Source: Candidatus Peregrinibacteria bacterium (GTDB lineage: Bacteria > Patescibacteriota > Gracilibacteria > UBA1369 > LOWO2-01-FULL-3). From it: a stretch of DNA of 56,630 nucleotides. A program made the translations under genes and the position numbers. Below, one piece after another: positions 1-8,329 of this stretch. The notes under the pieces are model-generated. The model was not told the origin of the DNA and searched no databases. It saw only the letters and a list, made by a program, of their open reading frames with translations. The DNA lies in NCBI GenBank assembly GCA_030688025.1, contig JAUYJL010000024.1, forward strand, positions 1-56,630, read 5' to 3'. How positions within the stretch are numbered: position 1 is the first letter of the stretch; each line of letters begins with the position of its first letter.

Positions 1-209
1 AGATATTTCTCAAGTCTAAATCTTTTTAAAACCACCCCTTTTGAAAGTCCGCCGAATTTTCCGGCATATTCTATGATCGTTGACGCATATTTTAGATAAA
101 TTTTTCGGTCATAGATTTCAGGCAAAAGTGCCAAAAGTTCGTTTGTAAGTTTCCTGCGATTTGCTCCAAGTTTCAAAAATTCTTGATGTAATTCTTTTTC
201 AGTTTTCAT
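1..209 (-). CDS. Partial HNH-endonuclease family protein (N-terminal 69 residues, continues off the left edge)
   Basis: An open frame starts with ATG at 209 and reads to the window edge with no stop. It encodes about 69 residues. The segment around LLPEIYDRKIY lines up with LLPEVFKRKLY in the complete protein encoded at 22521-23555, and the match continues through an alpha-helical stretch (GGLSKGVVLKRFRLEKY against AGMSEEQVRLTINLEKR). The two are therefore paralogues. The full-length copy ends in a zinc-type HNH nuclease domain; whether this copy keeps that domain cannot be seen. The start is supported by a promoter at 282-310 and by the matching N-terminus of the paralogue. Function beyond a probable DNA-binding/nuclease role is unknown. 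Confidence 0.7.
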   Translation of the reverse strand, partial: MKTEKELHQEFLKLGANRRKLTNELLALLPEIYDRKIYLKYASTIIEYAGKFGGLSKGVVLKRFRLEKY

Positions 210-236
210 GGTTTTGAGGGTTAAAAAATGTGGAGG

Positions 237-264
237 AAAAAGTGATCCTCGAGGATGACTTTTT
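237..264 (-). promoter_or_regulatory. 28-bp near-perfect palindrome in the 5' leader of the HNH gene
   Basis: AAAAAGT, one mismatched base, then ATCCTC is followed immediately by its mirror, GAGGAT, one mismatched base, ACTTTTT. This gives 13 of 14 pairs. It lies between the predicted -10 (282-287) and the ATG (209). In RNA it would form a hairpin with a TCGA loop followed by a U run, which resembles an attenuator; in DNA it could be a dimer operator. Which role applies cannot be decided from one copy. Confidence 0.5.
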
Positions 265-281
265 TGGTAAATTCCACGAAA

Positions 282-310
282 ATAATATTCCTTATTTTTG
301 GCTTGCGCAA
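282..310 (-). promoter_or_regulatory. Promoter for the partial HNH gene
   Basis: On the minus strand, TTGCGC (305-310) is followed by a 17-bp spacer and TATTAT (282-287). Transcription would begin near 275 and run toward the ATG at 209. The -35 side lies inside the sequence shared with the region upstream of the second HNH gene. Confidence 0.45.
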
Positions 311-544
311 GGGCGGAATGGCTATTTCAACATATTGCTTTCCTGAACAGATTCAGCGACGATATATGGCAAGGGAAATAGCAAAAATTCAGAAATAAAA
401 AACACCTCCGCCAAGAAAAAATCAAAAAAAGATTTCTGCAGTCAAAAAGTTTTCAATCAGCATTCTAAGTAAAAATATTCAAAGATTTTAATTTTTAAAA
501 AATCGTCAAGTCGAAGTTTTTGAAACCGCCGCGTTGCGAATCCA

Positions 545-594
545 CGATCCACAATTTCGCAAAATGACAATTTTACCGATCCACAATTTCGCAA
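545..594. repeat. 18-bp direct repeat, two copies
   Basis: CGATCCACAATTTCGCAA occurs at 545-562 and again at 577-594, spaced 32 bp start to start. Both copies are exact. No gene overlaps them and no function is suggested. Confidence 0.7.
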
Positions 595-683
595 TCTCTC
601 AAAATTACAAAGCTCACAAAATCCCCAAATCCCCATCACCGCAAAATCACCTCCCGCCAACAAAAACATATCACAAAAAACCC

Positions 684-782
684 ATCCCCGAGGATGACTT
701 TAGGAAAATCCACAAACTTTGAATCCCTGAATCATGAACTTATAAATGCTTGAACAAAAAAACCATCCCCGAGGACAACTTA
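684..782 (+). repeat. Two degenerate copies of the 237-264 hairpin motif
   Basis: CATCCCCGAGGATGACTT (near 683-700) and CATCCCCGAGGACAACTT (near 764-781) resemble the right half of the palindrome at 237-264 and each keeps a short hairpin around CCGA. The first copy also shares the following AAAATCCAC-like tail with the sequence after 264. This makes three related hairpins within 550 bp. Confidence 0.5.
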
Positions 783-865
783 AAAAACCCGATCTACAGT
801 CCGCGAACCATGAATCCACATACCACAAATTCTAACGAAATAAAATCGACACAAAGAAACACCCG

Positions 866-961
866 CGAGCAGCAACCAGCCCAAGTTTTTGGTCGATCAC
901 GCATCGACCAAAATTTGCCAATTCGTACACGTTAAAATTGGCAAATACTTAAGCCTATTGC
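866..961. repeat. Structured intergenic element R1, copy A
   Basis: Two adjacent hairpins are visible: TTTTGGTCGAT/ATCGACCAAAA (887-897 and 903-913, loop CACGC) and ATTTGCCAATT/AATTGGCAAAT (913-923 and 936-946, loop containing CGTACACGTTA). A weaker outer pairing joins GCAA (872-875) to TTGC (958-961). The element lies just downstream of the M16 gene. A second copy at 4622-4720 keeps the loops and both helices while the helix sequences change, which is covariation and argues for a conserved structure. Confidence 0.7.
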
Positions 962-1006
962 GAAGAAAAATCGCTTTCCCTCCGATTCACACATTCAATT
1001 CATTTC

Positions 1007-2272
1007 TTAAAGTCCCCCCATCAATTTCTCAAATCTCGTCTTGTCGTCATACGGCCCAATCGCAGCAATTTTCATACGATCACTTTTAAACAAATCGCGA
1101 GCCACCATCATCACATCATCAACTGTCACCGCATCGACCATTTTTGCAATTTCCTCAGGCGATTTCGCCGCTCCATGCAAAAGCTCATATTTCGCAAGTA
1201 GATGCCCAAATTCCTCGCTGTCCTCAATGCCCAAAACCATTTTCCCTTTCACGTAAGCCTTGGCTTTCGCAAGTTCAGTTTCAGGCACTCCCTCGTCACG
1301 CAATTTTCTATATTCCTCAATAATTCCTTTCACCGCATCATCAATTCTCGTCAAATCCACACCCGCATTCGTCACAATCGCCCCACCATCCATATAATCA
1401 TCGGTCGAGGTATGAATATAGTAAGCCAATCCTTTCGCCTCACGCACTCCCAAAAACATTCTACTACTCATATTCCCACCCAAAATCACAGACAAAACTT
1501 TCAGCGCGAAGTGATCTTTGTGAGTCTCCGCATATCCCGAAAATCCCACGGCCACATGCGCCTGTTCAGTCTTTTTCTCCCTCAAAGAAACCCTCTCTCC
1601 TTCGATAGCCTGAATCGGCAAAAACTCAAACGCCTTTTTCGCATTTTCCAAAACAAAATATTTTTTAACCATTTCAAGAATTTTTTCTTCATCAATATTT
1701 CCTACAACCGCAATCACCGTATTTTCAGGCGTATAAAGTTGTTTTTTATAATCCACAAAATCTTTGGTCATCACTTTTCCAATCACTTCCTTAGTCCCGA
1801 TTTGATCCCACCCAAGCGGTTGATCGCCAAAAACAAGTCTCTCAAAATCCCACCCGATTTGATACATCGGCGTATCTTGATACATATTATATTCCTCCAA
1901 AATCACCCCGCGTTCCTTATCGATTTCCTCTTGTCTAAAAGTCGCATGGATCATCATGTCAGACAAAACATCACACGCGATTTCCGTATTTTCCGTAGCA
2001 ACTTTCACATAATATCCCGCATATTCTTTGCCGGTAAAAGCATTAAACTCTCCACCCACAGAATCAATCGCCTCTGAAACTTGCTTCGTATCCGTATATT
2101 TTTTCGCACCCTTGAAAAACATATGCTCAAGAAAATGCGAAAGCCCGCGTTGCTCTATTTTTTCGTAACGACTTCCCGCCCCGACAAGCACAAGCACAGT
2201 CGCAGACGCAGTCCCCAAAAGCTTATTTGTAATGATTCTAAGACCATTGTCTAACACAGTTTTTTTGTACAT
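1007..2272 (-). CDS. M16-family zinc metallopeptidase (insulinase/pitrilysin type)
   Basis: This 421-residue protein has the inverted zinc motif HFLEH at residues 46-50 and the distal ligand E127, exactly 76 residues after H50, in GVILEEYN. The length matches a single-chain bacterial M16B processing peptidase with two homologous halves. The second half (about 220-421) is present and contains the family's substrate-binding region. There is no signal peptide, so it is probably cytoplasmic or works on peptides at the inner face of the membrane. M16 enzymes degrade or process peptides; the substrate here is unknown. The gene is divergent from the FtsI-like gene, 76 bp apart. Confidence 0.9.
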   Translation of the reverse strand: MYKKTVLDNGLRIITNKLLGTASATVLVLVGAGSRYEKIEQRGLSHFLEHMFFKGAKKYTDTKQVSEAIDSVGGEFNAFTGKEYAGYYVKVATENTEIACDVLSDMMIHATFRQEEIDKERGVILEEYNMYQDTPMYQIGWDFERLVFGDQPLGWDQIGTKEVIGKVMTKDFVDYKKQLYTPENTVIAVVGNIDEEKILEMVKKYFVLENAKKAFEFLPIQAIEGERVSLREKKTEQAHVAVGFSGYAETHKDHFALKVLSVILGGNMSSRMFLGVREAKGLAYYIHTSTDDYMDGGAIVTNAGVDLTRIDDAVKGIIEEYRKLRDEGVPETELAKAKAYVKGKMVLGIEDSEEFGHLLAKYELLHGAAKSPEEIAKMVDAVTVDDVMMVARDLFKSDRMKIAAIGPYDDKTRFEKLMGGL

Positions 2273-2311
2273 CTTTATAATTAATTAATGATGAAAATAT
2301 TAAAATTGCTA

Positions 2312-2320
2312 TGCTATAAT
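2312..2320 (+). promoter_or_regulatory. Extended -10 promoter for the FtsI-like gene
   Basis: TGCTATAAT (TG-N-TATAAT, 2312-2320) is an extended -10 box 28 bp before the ATG at 2349. The -35 region is poor (TGAAAA at the right spacing), as is common for extended -10 promoters. Confidence 0.5.
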
Positions 2321-2348
2321 ACCTGCACGAAAATAAAAAAAACAGCAA

Positions 2349-4613
2349 ATGTACCAAAAACCGTCAAAGCGCAACCCAATCAACAAAATTACAATTTTCA
2401 TAATTTTCAGCAGCGTAACCATGACAATTTTGGTCTTAAGATTATTCCAACTTCAAATTTTTGATCATGAATTTTATCAAAATCTCGCGACACAAGAACA
2501 GTCCGGATCCCTCGATCTTCCTGCACAACGCGGAGAAATTCTAATAAAAGACAAAAGCTCAAAAGAAGAATTTGCACTCGCAACAAACACAACCTTAAAT
2601 CTGATTTTTGCCGACCCTACTCTAATAAAAGACCCTCAATACATCACGGAAAAACTCATTCCTCTTTTATATAAAGTCGAAGATGAACGAGCAACAGACA
2701 ACGAACGAATCGAAAAATTATCAAGAAAACTTCCGGCAAACACAACGGAAGAAGAAAAAGAAAAACTCCTAAAACCGCTTACAGATGAGGAACTTTCAAA
2801 ACAATACAAAGACGCTTTCCTGACAAAAATCTCGGAAAAAAGAAGATCCCAAATTCTCCTCGGTGAAGATTTTGAACAAGAAAATCTCGACAAACTCCTC
2901 GCAATTGGCGCATCAGGAATAGAAATAAAAGACAAAAGTGTTTACGCCTACCCTCCTCAAATCGGAAATCCGGAAGCCGTCGCCACACAAATTGCACAAT
3001 ATGTTGAAATCCCGGCCAAACGCCTTGCAAAACTTCTCAAAGGTGAAAATCGCTACGTAATCCTAAAAAGAAGACTTTCTCCAGACATTTCCGACACAAT
3101 CAAAAAAATGTTCAAAGAAGATAAAGACAAACTACTGTCTGGACTTGGAATGCAGGAAGAATCATTTAGATATTATCCGGAAGGCAACCTCGCCGCGAGT
3201 TTGCTCGGATATGTAAATTACGAAAACCAAGGAGAATACGGAATAGAAAGCACTTTCGACACAGAATTAAGTGGAGTCGCAGGAAAATTCAATTCAAAAA
3301 AAGATTCAATGGGCAGACAAATTACAGTTGGAGACAGCGTCCTTCAGCCCGCAATAGACGGAGACACAATATTGCTAACAATCGACAGATCCATTCAATC
3401 AAAAACCGAAAGACTGCTTGAAGAAGGCGTAAAAGAGTACGACGCAGAAAGTGCACAAGCCATCGTCATGGATCCAAAAACAGGAAAAATCATGGCAATG
3501 GCAACCTACCCAACATTCGACCCAAACAATTACGGACAAGTTTTCAAGAGAAAGGAAATACAGTTCACCGCGCAAGACATGCAAAATTTAACTCCCACCA
3601 AAACCGCAGGAATCTACTATTACTACACAAAAAAAACCGAATTGGACAGATACGTAGTGTTTGAAGAAAAAGACCCCGAAGGCAATGTACATTATTACAA
3701 ATATGAAAATTTAATCGGCCCCGAAGTCTATCACAACAAAATCGTTTCTTGGCCATACGAACCCGGATCCTCATTCAAGCCAATAGTCATGTCCATGGCC
3801 CTCGACGACGGCGATGTCACCCCAAACACAACATTCAACGACATAGGTCCGATAAAAGTTGATTACAACAAATACACAGGCGAATACGATTTCGAAATTA
3901 AAAATTCAACAGGATATTACGGACTAGTAAACATGAGTGTCGTTCTCGAAAAATCCTTAAATACAGGAATGACATTTGTTTCAAAAAAAATCGGTCCGGC
4001 ACTTTTCTACAACTATCTCAAAAAGTTCGGTTTTCTTGATAGAACAGACATAGAAATGGACTCCGAAGCAGTCGGAAAAATAGAATATTTCGAAGGATGG
4101 ACGGAATCCGAACTTGCCACTCATGCATTCGGCCAAGGACTCACCGTCACAATGATACAAATGGCTCAAGCATACTGCGCCCTCGCAAACGGAGGAACAG
4201 TAATGAAACCATATTTAGTCGAAGAAATCCGCCATCCAGACGGAACCAAAACAACATTTGAACCGCAAGAAATCACAAAAGTAATTTCAGAAGATACATC
4301 TTCAAAAATAATAACAATGCTGGTAAATTCCACAGAACGCGGATTCGCGACAAAAGGACAAGTCCCAAACCATTTCGTTTCAGGAAAAACAGGAACATCG
4401 CAGACATACAAAGGCGGCCGCGCACTTTTCGGAAAAGGAACAACCATCGGAACTTTCGCAGGATTTGGTCCAATAGAAGACCCTAAATTCGTCATCATCG
4501 TAAAATACGATTACGCAAAACAAAGCGAATGGGGATCCGACACCGCCGGTCCAACCTTCTCAAAACTCGCAGAATTCATCTTCGATTATTTAAATATTCC
4601 ACCAGATAAGTAA
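2349..4613 (+). CDS. ftsI: Class B penicillin-binding protein, FtsI/SpoVD-like transpeptidase
   Basis: A 754-residue DD-transpeptidase that cross-links peptidoglycan at the outer face of the membrane. One membrane anchor lies at about residues 12-33. The dimerisation domain follows, with the FtsI-type signature FYQNLATQEQ...RGEIL; PBP2/MrdA proteins usually have N rather than Q there. The transpeptidase motifs are all present: S474-S-F-K477, S536-L-N538 and K680-T-G682. The protein is longer than typical FtsI (about 600) because of a Glu/Lys-rich insert at about 100-190 in the dimerisation part and an insert before SxxK. There is no PASTA domain. It stands alone rather than in a dcw cluster. 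Assignment to FtsI rather than MrdA is an inference from the N-terminal signature. Confidence 0.85.
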   Translation: MYQKPSKRNPINKITIFIIFSSVTMTILVLRLFQLQIFDHEFYQNLATQEQSGSLDLPAQRGEILIKDKSSKEEFALATNTTLNLIFADPTLIKDPQYITEKLIPLLYKVEDERATDNERIEKLSRKLPANTTEEEKEKLLKPLTDEELSKQYKDAFLTKISEKRRSQILLGEDFEQENLDKLLAIGASGIEIKDKSVYAYPPQIGNPEAVATQIAQYVEIPAKRLAKLLKGENRYVILKRRLSPDISDTIKKMFKEDKDKLLSGLGMQEESFRYYPEGNLAASLLGYVNYENQGEYGIESTFDTELSGVAGKFNSKKDSMGRQITVGDSVLQPAIDGDTILLTIDRSIQSKTERLLEEGVKEYDAESAQAIVMDPKTGKIMAMATYPTFDPNNYGQVFKRKEIQFTAQDMQNLTPTKTAGIYYYYTKKTELDRYVVFEEKDPEGNVHYYKYENLIGPEVYHNKIVSWPYEPGSSFKPIVMSMALDDGDVTPNTTFNDIGPIKVDYNKYTGEYDFEIKNSTGYYGLVNMSVVLEKSLNTGMTFVSKKIGPALFYNYLKKFGFLDRTDIEMDSEAVGKIEYFEGWTESELATHAFGQGLTVTMIQMAQAYCALANGGTVMKPYLVEEIRHPDGTKTTFEPQEITKVISEDTSSKIITMLVNSTERGFATKGQVPNHFVSGKTGTSQTYKGGRALFGKGTTIGTFAGFGPIEDPKFVIIVKYDYAKQSEWGSDTAGPTFSKLAEFIFDYLNIPPDK

Positions 4614-4621
4614 ACGCTTTG

Positions 4622-4720
4622 GAGAGCAACAATTGTTGTGGTTTTTTGGCGATCATGTATCGACAAAAATCTGCCGGTTCGTACATGCTAGAACCGGCAA
4701 ACTCCACAACCTGTTGCTCA
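4622..4720. repeat. Structured intergenic element R1, copy B
   Basis: The element sits between the convergent ends of the PBP gene and the beta-propeller gene. The outer stem pairs GAGCAAC (4624-4630) with GTTGCTC (4713-4719) and GTTGTGG (4635-4641) with CCACAAC (4704-4710), 14 perfect pairs around a small internal loop. Inside are hairpin 1 (CGAT 4650-4653 with ATCG 4659-4662, extended by T/A pairs) and hairpin 2 (TGCCGGTTC 4672-4680 with GAACCGGCA 4691-4699, loop GTACATGCTA). The whole folds as a three-way junction. Compared with copy A (866-961), GCCAATT/AATTGGC becomes GCCGGTTC/GAACCGGC, so both strands changed together. Confidence 0.75.
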
Positions 4721-4738
4721 TAAACAAATTTTCCCCGG

Positions 4739-7393
4739 CTACTCAGCCAAAGTCACCTGATTAACTTCGCTCAAGTCACTCATTTTATTTGCCTGCACAA
4801 CTTCCGGTGAAATCGTATAATAATAATCTCCGATATACATCGCTCTATCGATATCCTTCTCTCCACACCAATAACTTCCACCAACCATCATGTCCTCCGC
4901 TCCGATCCAATCATATCTACACATAAACGTTCCATTGGTATATTCCGCATCAGTATAATGAGAAATTCTTCCCTGAAGAGAAATACCATCTAAGCTGATA
5001 TTATAGACATAAACTCCTTGATAAGTTTCATTTCCATAAGTGCCAGCATCAGTATTCGGATCATTTTTCATACTATCGGGAATTTCATAAAGACTCACAG
5101 GGAAAGCCAAAATTCCCTTCGCCTTATCAAACAAAAGCGCTTTATGATCATAAAGCAAAGGACTTGAAGTTCCACGATCTCCGATAGTTATCTTAAACAT
5201 TTCAGTAGGATGTTCTGTGTCTGAAACATCAAACATCGCGACTTTCATTCCTTGATACCATGCAAAATTATCACCCATCCATCCCATTCCGCCTTCCGCG
5301 TCTACAGCCTCTTTTCCAAATCCAATGATATGAGTTTCATCATAAGGATGCAAATAATCACTATATCCGGGAATCTTCAATTTTCCAAGAACTTTAGGAC
5401 TCTTTGGATCATCCAAACCGATCACAAAAAGTGGATCGGTATTTTTGAAAGTAACCATGTAAAGTCTGTTTCCAACAAACCTCGTAGAATAGATTCTTTC
5501 GCCCTTTGCAAGCCCCGTAAGCGCTCCGACAGTATTCATATCTCCATCCAAAACATAAACATTATTTTGAGACTTATTATTCTCACTCTCTGTATCTCCT
5601 TTTGTCGTAGCAATCCTGAAATAGTCACCACTTTCATCCATTGAAAATTGATTCAAAATCGTTCCGGGAACCGTTCCGGATCCCTGATATTTCACAAGAG
5701 ACCCGCTAAGTGAAAATTTATAAAGATATGTTTCTTCATCACTCACGCTATCCAACCACCAGCCATAATTACTATATCTTGGCTCAGCCAAATAAAGATT
5801 ATCCGTCGACGCATAAATATTACTGCTTGAACCCATAATCACCTGTTTTGAAACGCTCTTTGTCGCATCATCTACAGGAATTCCGGCAACAATCGCATAG
5901 TTCATACTCGTATGTCCCGGAACATAATAAACATCACTACATCCGGTTACAGGACTGATTTTCCCATCTTTTGAATCCGCGTAATACGGCACAACTCCTT
6001 CATTTTTCGCATTTTCAGCATATCCCCATGGCAAATAATACATATACTGATTTGCGACAAGATAAACATTATTTCCGATTTTTCTTGAAGAATTATAATT
6101 CCCCTCAAAAGAAAGTTCACGAATTTGTTTCACTTTTGTTTTGTCAGTGATGTCAAATACATAAACTTTCGTCAAACTTCCTGAAAGAGTAATCGTGTCA
6201 GAAATAAACGTACCTCCACTTTTTCCCTCAAGGAAGACATTTCCATTATAAGAAGTTCCCACAACAACAAGTCTATCATCATCAACATACATCTCTGAAG
6301 GATAAAAATTCTGATCCGCAACCGTCACTTTTGTAAGTTCTTTCATTGAATTTGGCGGATAAGCATCCACAATTCTCACCGTGTTTCCTTTCAAGGTATA
6401 AACATATTGCCCATCATTTTTCACAATATCAGCTTCATCAACGCCAGAAACTTGAACGTTCGTTTCAGAATGTTCGACTCCTTTTGCCGCACCCATTTCC
6501 GCACCACCACCGGGCGCCGCAGAATCAGAAACAGCCTCTCCGGCCATTGGAGCCGCCTCTTTAGCCATGCTATCCATATAAAGAACATCCGGACTTAAAT
6601 TATAACTGCTATCCTCCATGTATTTCCTCATTTCAGAACAAGACTCGAATTTTTGAAGACCGGCCGTAGATTCTGAAACAAGATTTCCGCTGGCAAGAGA
6701 GTCATAAGAATTTGAAACCTTATACGTCACATCATCTGAAGTTCTCCAAATAATTTCCGCCATATCACCTCTCGTCAATTTATCATCAAAAGCAGTCACC
6801 GTTGAAGGAATAGCCTCTTTTGAAGAAAGCGCATCAACATACCCCTCATACCAGTTTGCGCTTGTCCCTGCAGAAATATCAAGTCCAAGAACATTTGAAA
6901 TAATCTTGCTCGCTTCCGCAAAATTTATTGTATCCGCAGGCCTAAAAGTCCCATCTTTATACCCATTCACCCAACCACTTGTCGTCGCAGAACAAATATA
7001 AGGCGCGAACCACTCATCTTTTACATCGCTATAACAATTTGATCCTTCCCATGCCGTCGTATCGCTATCTTTTTTAGTGGAAACAGGCGCTCCACCACCG
7101 GAACTCTGCTCTTTATCCAAAACTTTATCCTTCGCCTCCATCACAATTTTCAAAAATTCAGCCCTGTTTATATCTTTATTCACACCAAAACTCCCGTCGC
7201 TATACCCTTTCACAACTCCCTCGTTCGCCAAGAAATAAACAGCTTTATAACTCATTTCATCCTCCCTCATGTCAGAAAAACCGTATCCATAAGCCGAAGA
7301 AACACCAGTACTATAAAAAGAAAAAAGAGAAATCAAGGTCGCAAAAACAAGAAACTTTGCAACAGACTTACTCCAAAAAATTTTAATATCCAT
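4739..7393 (-). CDS. Secreted SLH-domain protein with C-terminal beta-propeller (PF09826-type)
   Basis: This 884-residue surface protein has an N-terminal signal/membrane segment (about 10-34). Three S-layer homology repeats follow at about 40-220, with the recognisable cores GVVKGYSDGSFG, GWVNGYKDGTFRP and a third, more degenerate repeat. SLH repeats bind secondary cell-wall polymers and hold proteins on the surface. After a Gly/Ala/Ser-rich linker, SETNVQVSGVDEADIVKNDG (about 310) starts a large beta-propeller domain of the family annotated as secreted C-terminal beta-propeller proteins distantly related to WD40. It continues to the C-terminus. The function of that domain is not known; adhesion or polymer binding is plausible. 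The gene converges on the PBP gene with element R1 copy B between them. Confidence 0.85.
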   Translation of the reverse strand: MDIKIFWSKSVAKFLVFATLISLFSFYSTGVSSAYGYGFSDMREDEMSYKAVYFLANEGVVKGYSDGSFGVNKDINRAEFLKIVMEAKDKVLDKEQSSGGGAPVSTKKDSDTTAWEGSNCYSDVKDEWFAPYICSATTSGWVNGYKDGTFRPADTINFAEASKIISNVLGLDISAGTSANWYEGYVDALSSKEAIPSTVTAFDDKLTRGDMAEIIWRTSDDVTYKVSNSYDSLASGNLVSESTAGLQKFESCSEMRKYMEDSSYNLSPDVLYMDSMAKEAAPMAGEAVSDSAAPGGGAEMGAAKGVEHSETNVQVSGVDEADIVKNDGQYVYTLKGNTVRIVDAYPPNSMKELTKVTVADQNFYPSEMYVDDDRLVVVGTSYNGNVFLEGKSGGTFISDTITLSGSLTKVYVFDITDKTKVKQIRELSFEGNYNSSRKIGNNVYLVANQYMYYLPWGYAENAKNEGVVPYYADSKDGKISPVTGCSDVYYVPGHTSMNYAIVAGIPVDDATKSVSKQVIMGSSSNIYASTDNLYLAEPRYSNYGWWLDSVSDEETYLYKFSLSGSLVKYQGSGTVPGTILNQFSMDESGDYFRIATTKGDTESENNKSQNNVYVLDGDMNTVGALTGLAKGERIYSTRFVGNRLYMVTFKNTDPLFVIGLDDPKSPKVLGKLKIPGYSDYLHPYDETHIIGFGKEAVDAEGGMGWMGDNFAWYQGMKVAMFDVSDTEHPTEMFKITIGDRGTSSPLLYDHKALLFDKAKGILAFPVSLYEIPDSMKNDPNTDAGTYGNETYQGVYVYNISLDGISLQGRISHYTDAEYTNGTFMCRYDWIGAEDMMVGGSYWCGEKDIDRAMYIGDYYYTISPEVVQANKMSDLSEVNQVTLAE

Positions 7394-7457
7394 AAGAAAG
7401 ATTTGTTAAAAATAATCAGTTAATGTCCGACAAAATCGTCACACATACCTAAAACGA

Positions 7458-7486
7458 ATCATACCAAACTTAGTTACTATTCTCAA
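7458..7486 (-). promoter_or_regulatory. Promoter for the SLH/beta-propeller gene
   Basis: On the minus strand, TTGAGA (7481-7486), a 17-bp spacer and TATGAT (7458-7463). The transcript would have a leader of about 55 nt before the ATG at 7393. Confidence 0.5.
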
Positions 7487-7570
7487 AAAGAAATAATTTA
7501 AAAAAACATTAACTTTTTTAACAAAAATTTAATGTCGGCCTGCTAGAGTCAATTTAGCAACAAAATGCAT

Positions 7571-7599
7571 TTGTTAAAAGTTATAACTTTTGTTATAAT
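7571..7599 (+). promoter_or_regulatory. Promoter with operator palindrome for the toxin-antitoxin pair
   Basis: TTGTTA (7571-7576) and TATAAT (7594-7599) are separated by exactly 17 bp. A 16-bp perfect palindrome, AAAAGTTATAACTTTT (7576-7591), fills the spacer. Further TATAAT boxes follow at 7600-7605 and 7612-7617. A palindrome between -35 and -10 is the expected site for autorepression by a Phd-type antitoxin. The promoter also rules out the upstream ATG at 7565 as the start of the first gene. Confidence 0.65.
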
Positions 7600-7627
7600 T
7601 ATAATACAAACTATAATACGAACAATC

Positions 7628-7876
7628 ATGACAAAAACAATTGCAAAAAAAGATCTATATAGAAATCTAAAAACAGTCAGTGACGACGTGATGAAGTACG
7701 GAATCGTATATACAGTATTCCAAAACAGCAAACCTGCATTCTGCATCACTCCATTGGAAATGGCACATACAGAAAAAAAATACGAGAAAGAAGATATTAA
7801 AAATTTTACATTCAACAGTAGCAACAAAAAAGAAAAAAATCTCGCCACAACTTATAAAAAACATTTATACAAATAA
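7628..7876 (+). CDS. Phd/YefM-type antitoxin
   Basis: An 82-residue protein starting at the ATG at 7628. Its N-terminal part, TIAKKDLYRNLKTVSDDV...YTVFQNSKPAFCITPLE, follows the Phd/YefM pattern: a short strand, a helix containing a conserved RxNL-like segment, then a strand pair ending in a PLE motif. That half binds DNA as a dimer and represses the operon. The Lys/Asn-rich tail (about 50-82) would neutralise the toxin. A longer frame from 7565 would add a hydrophobic N-terminus, but that stretch is the promoter. It is followed 2 bp later by the PIN gene, the standard antitoxin-first order. Confidence 0.7.
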   Translation: MTKTIAKKDLYRNLKTVSDDVMKYGIVYTVFQNSKPAFCITPLEMAHTEKKYEKEDIKNFTFNSSNKKEKNLATTYKKHLYK

Positions 7877-7878
7877 GC

Positions 7879-8256
7879 ATGAAAATACTGGACAGTTCGG
7901 TCATCATCTCAATTTTCAGACAACAAGAAAAAAATCACAAAAAAGCCCTGCAAATTTTCATATCCAATGAAAAATTTCTAATTCCGGAATGCGTAATCGC
8001 CGAAGTTTTAACAGTTTTAAAAATGAGAGAAGGCCTAAAAACCGCAAACAAATGCTATGATTTCATATCAAACACAAAAGATGTTGAAATAACACCAATC
8101 GAAAATATTATTTTCAATAAAGCCTTAGCATATTTTTCGCAAAACAAAAATAACCTATCCTTCGTCGACACAATCCTTCTCGTTTTAAGCAAAGAAAATC
8201 AAATGGAACTTATCAGTTTCGACAAAGATTTACAAAAAGCTGTAAAAAAGCATTAA
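7879..8256 (+). CDS. PIN-domain ribonuclease toxin, VapC-like
   Basis: A 125-residue protein of normal VapC length. The acidic active-site residues of the PIN fold are recognisable: D5 in MKILDSSVII, a Glu in VIAEVL (about 43), the Asp of FVDTILL and the Asp of ISFDKDL near the C-terminus. PIN toxins cut RNA, often tRNA or rRNA, when released from their antitoxin. The 2-bp gap to the antitoxin gene implies translational coupling. Pairing of a PIN toxin with a Phd-type antitoxin is common. The substrate is unknown. Confidence 0.8.
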   Translation: MKILDSSVIISIFRQQEKNHKKALQIFISNEKFLIPECVIAEVLTVLKMREGLKTANKCYDFISNTKDVEITPIENIIFNKALAYFSQNKNNLSFVDTILLVLSKENQMELISFDKDLQKAVKKH

Positions 8257-8285
8257 TACACGATCCATATCGCACATCTTCCCTG

Positions 8286-8314
8286 TTGACAAATCCAATT
8301 CTACGGCCTAGAAT
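8286..8314 (+). promoter_or_regulatory. Promoter of the SUF operon
   Basis: TTGACA (8286-8291), 17-bp spacer, TAGAAT (8309-8314): a near-consensus housekeeping promoter. Transcription should start near 8321, giving a leader of only about 23 nt before the ATG of the Rrf2 gene. Confidence 0.75.
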
Positions 8315-8329
8315 CTGAACCACTTAATG

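Larger units (their letters stand above)
210..1006. other. Long noncoding interval with hairpins and repeats
   Basis: No convincing gene lies between the HNH start at 209 and the M16 stop at 1007. The frames that remain open are short, lysine/proline/histidine-rich and have no recognisable start context. The interval does hold a promoter (282-310), a near-perfect palindrome (237-264), two further hairpins related to it (684-782), an 18-bp direct repeat (545-562 and 577-594) and a complex structured repeat (866-961). These are listed separately. Confidence 0.6.

Noticed and set aside
866-961. Integron attC site
   Set aside because: The element has two hairpins inside an outer stem and no cassette array or integrase is nearby; the usual GTTRRRY ends are not evident.
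1202-2077. Plus-strand open frame of 291 codons opposite the M16 gene
   Set aside because: Its composition (Ile, Asn, Arg, His, Phe) is that of an antisense shadow, and the M16 motifs HxxEH and E127 fix the real strand.
7565-7627. Upstream ATG adding a hydrophobic N-terminus to the antitoxin
   Set aside because: The stretch contains the -35, the operator palindrome and the -10; the ATG at 7628 gives the normal Phd-type start.
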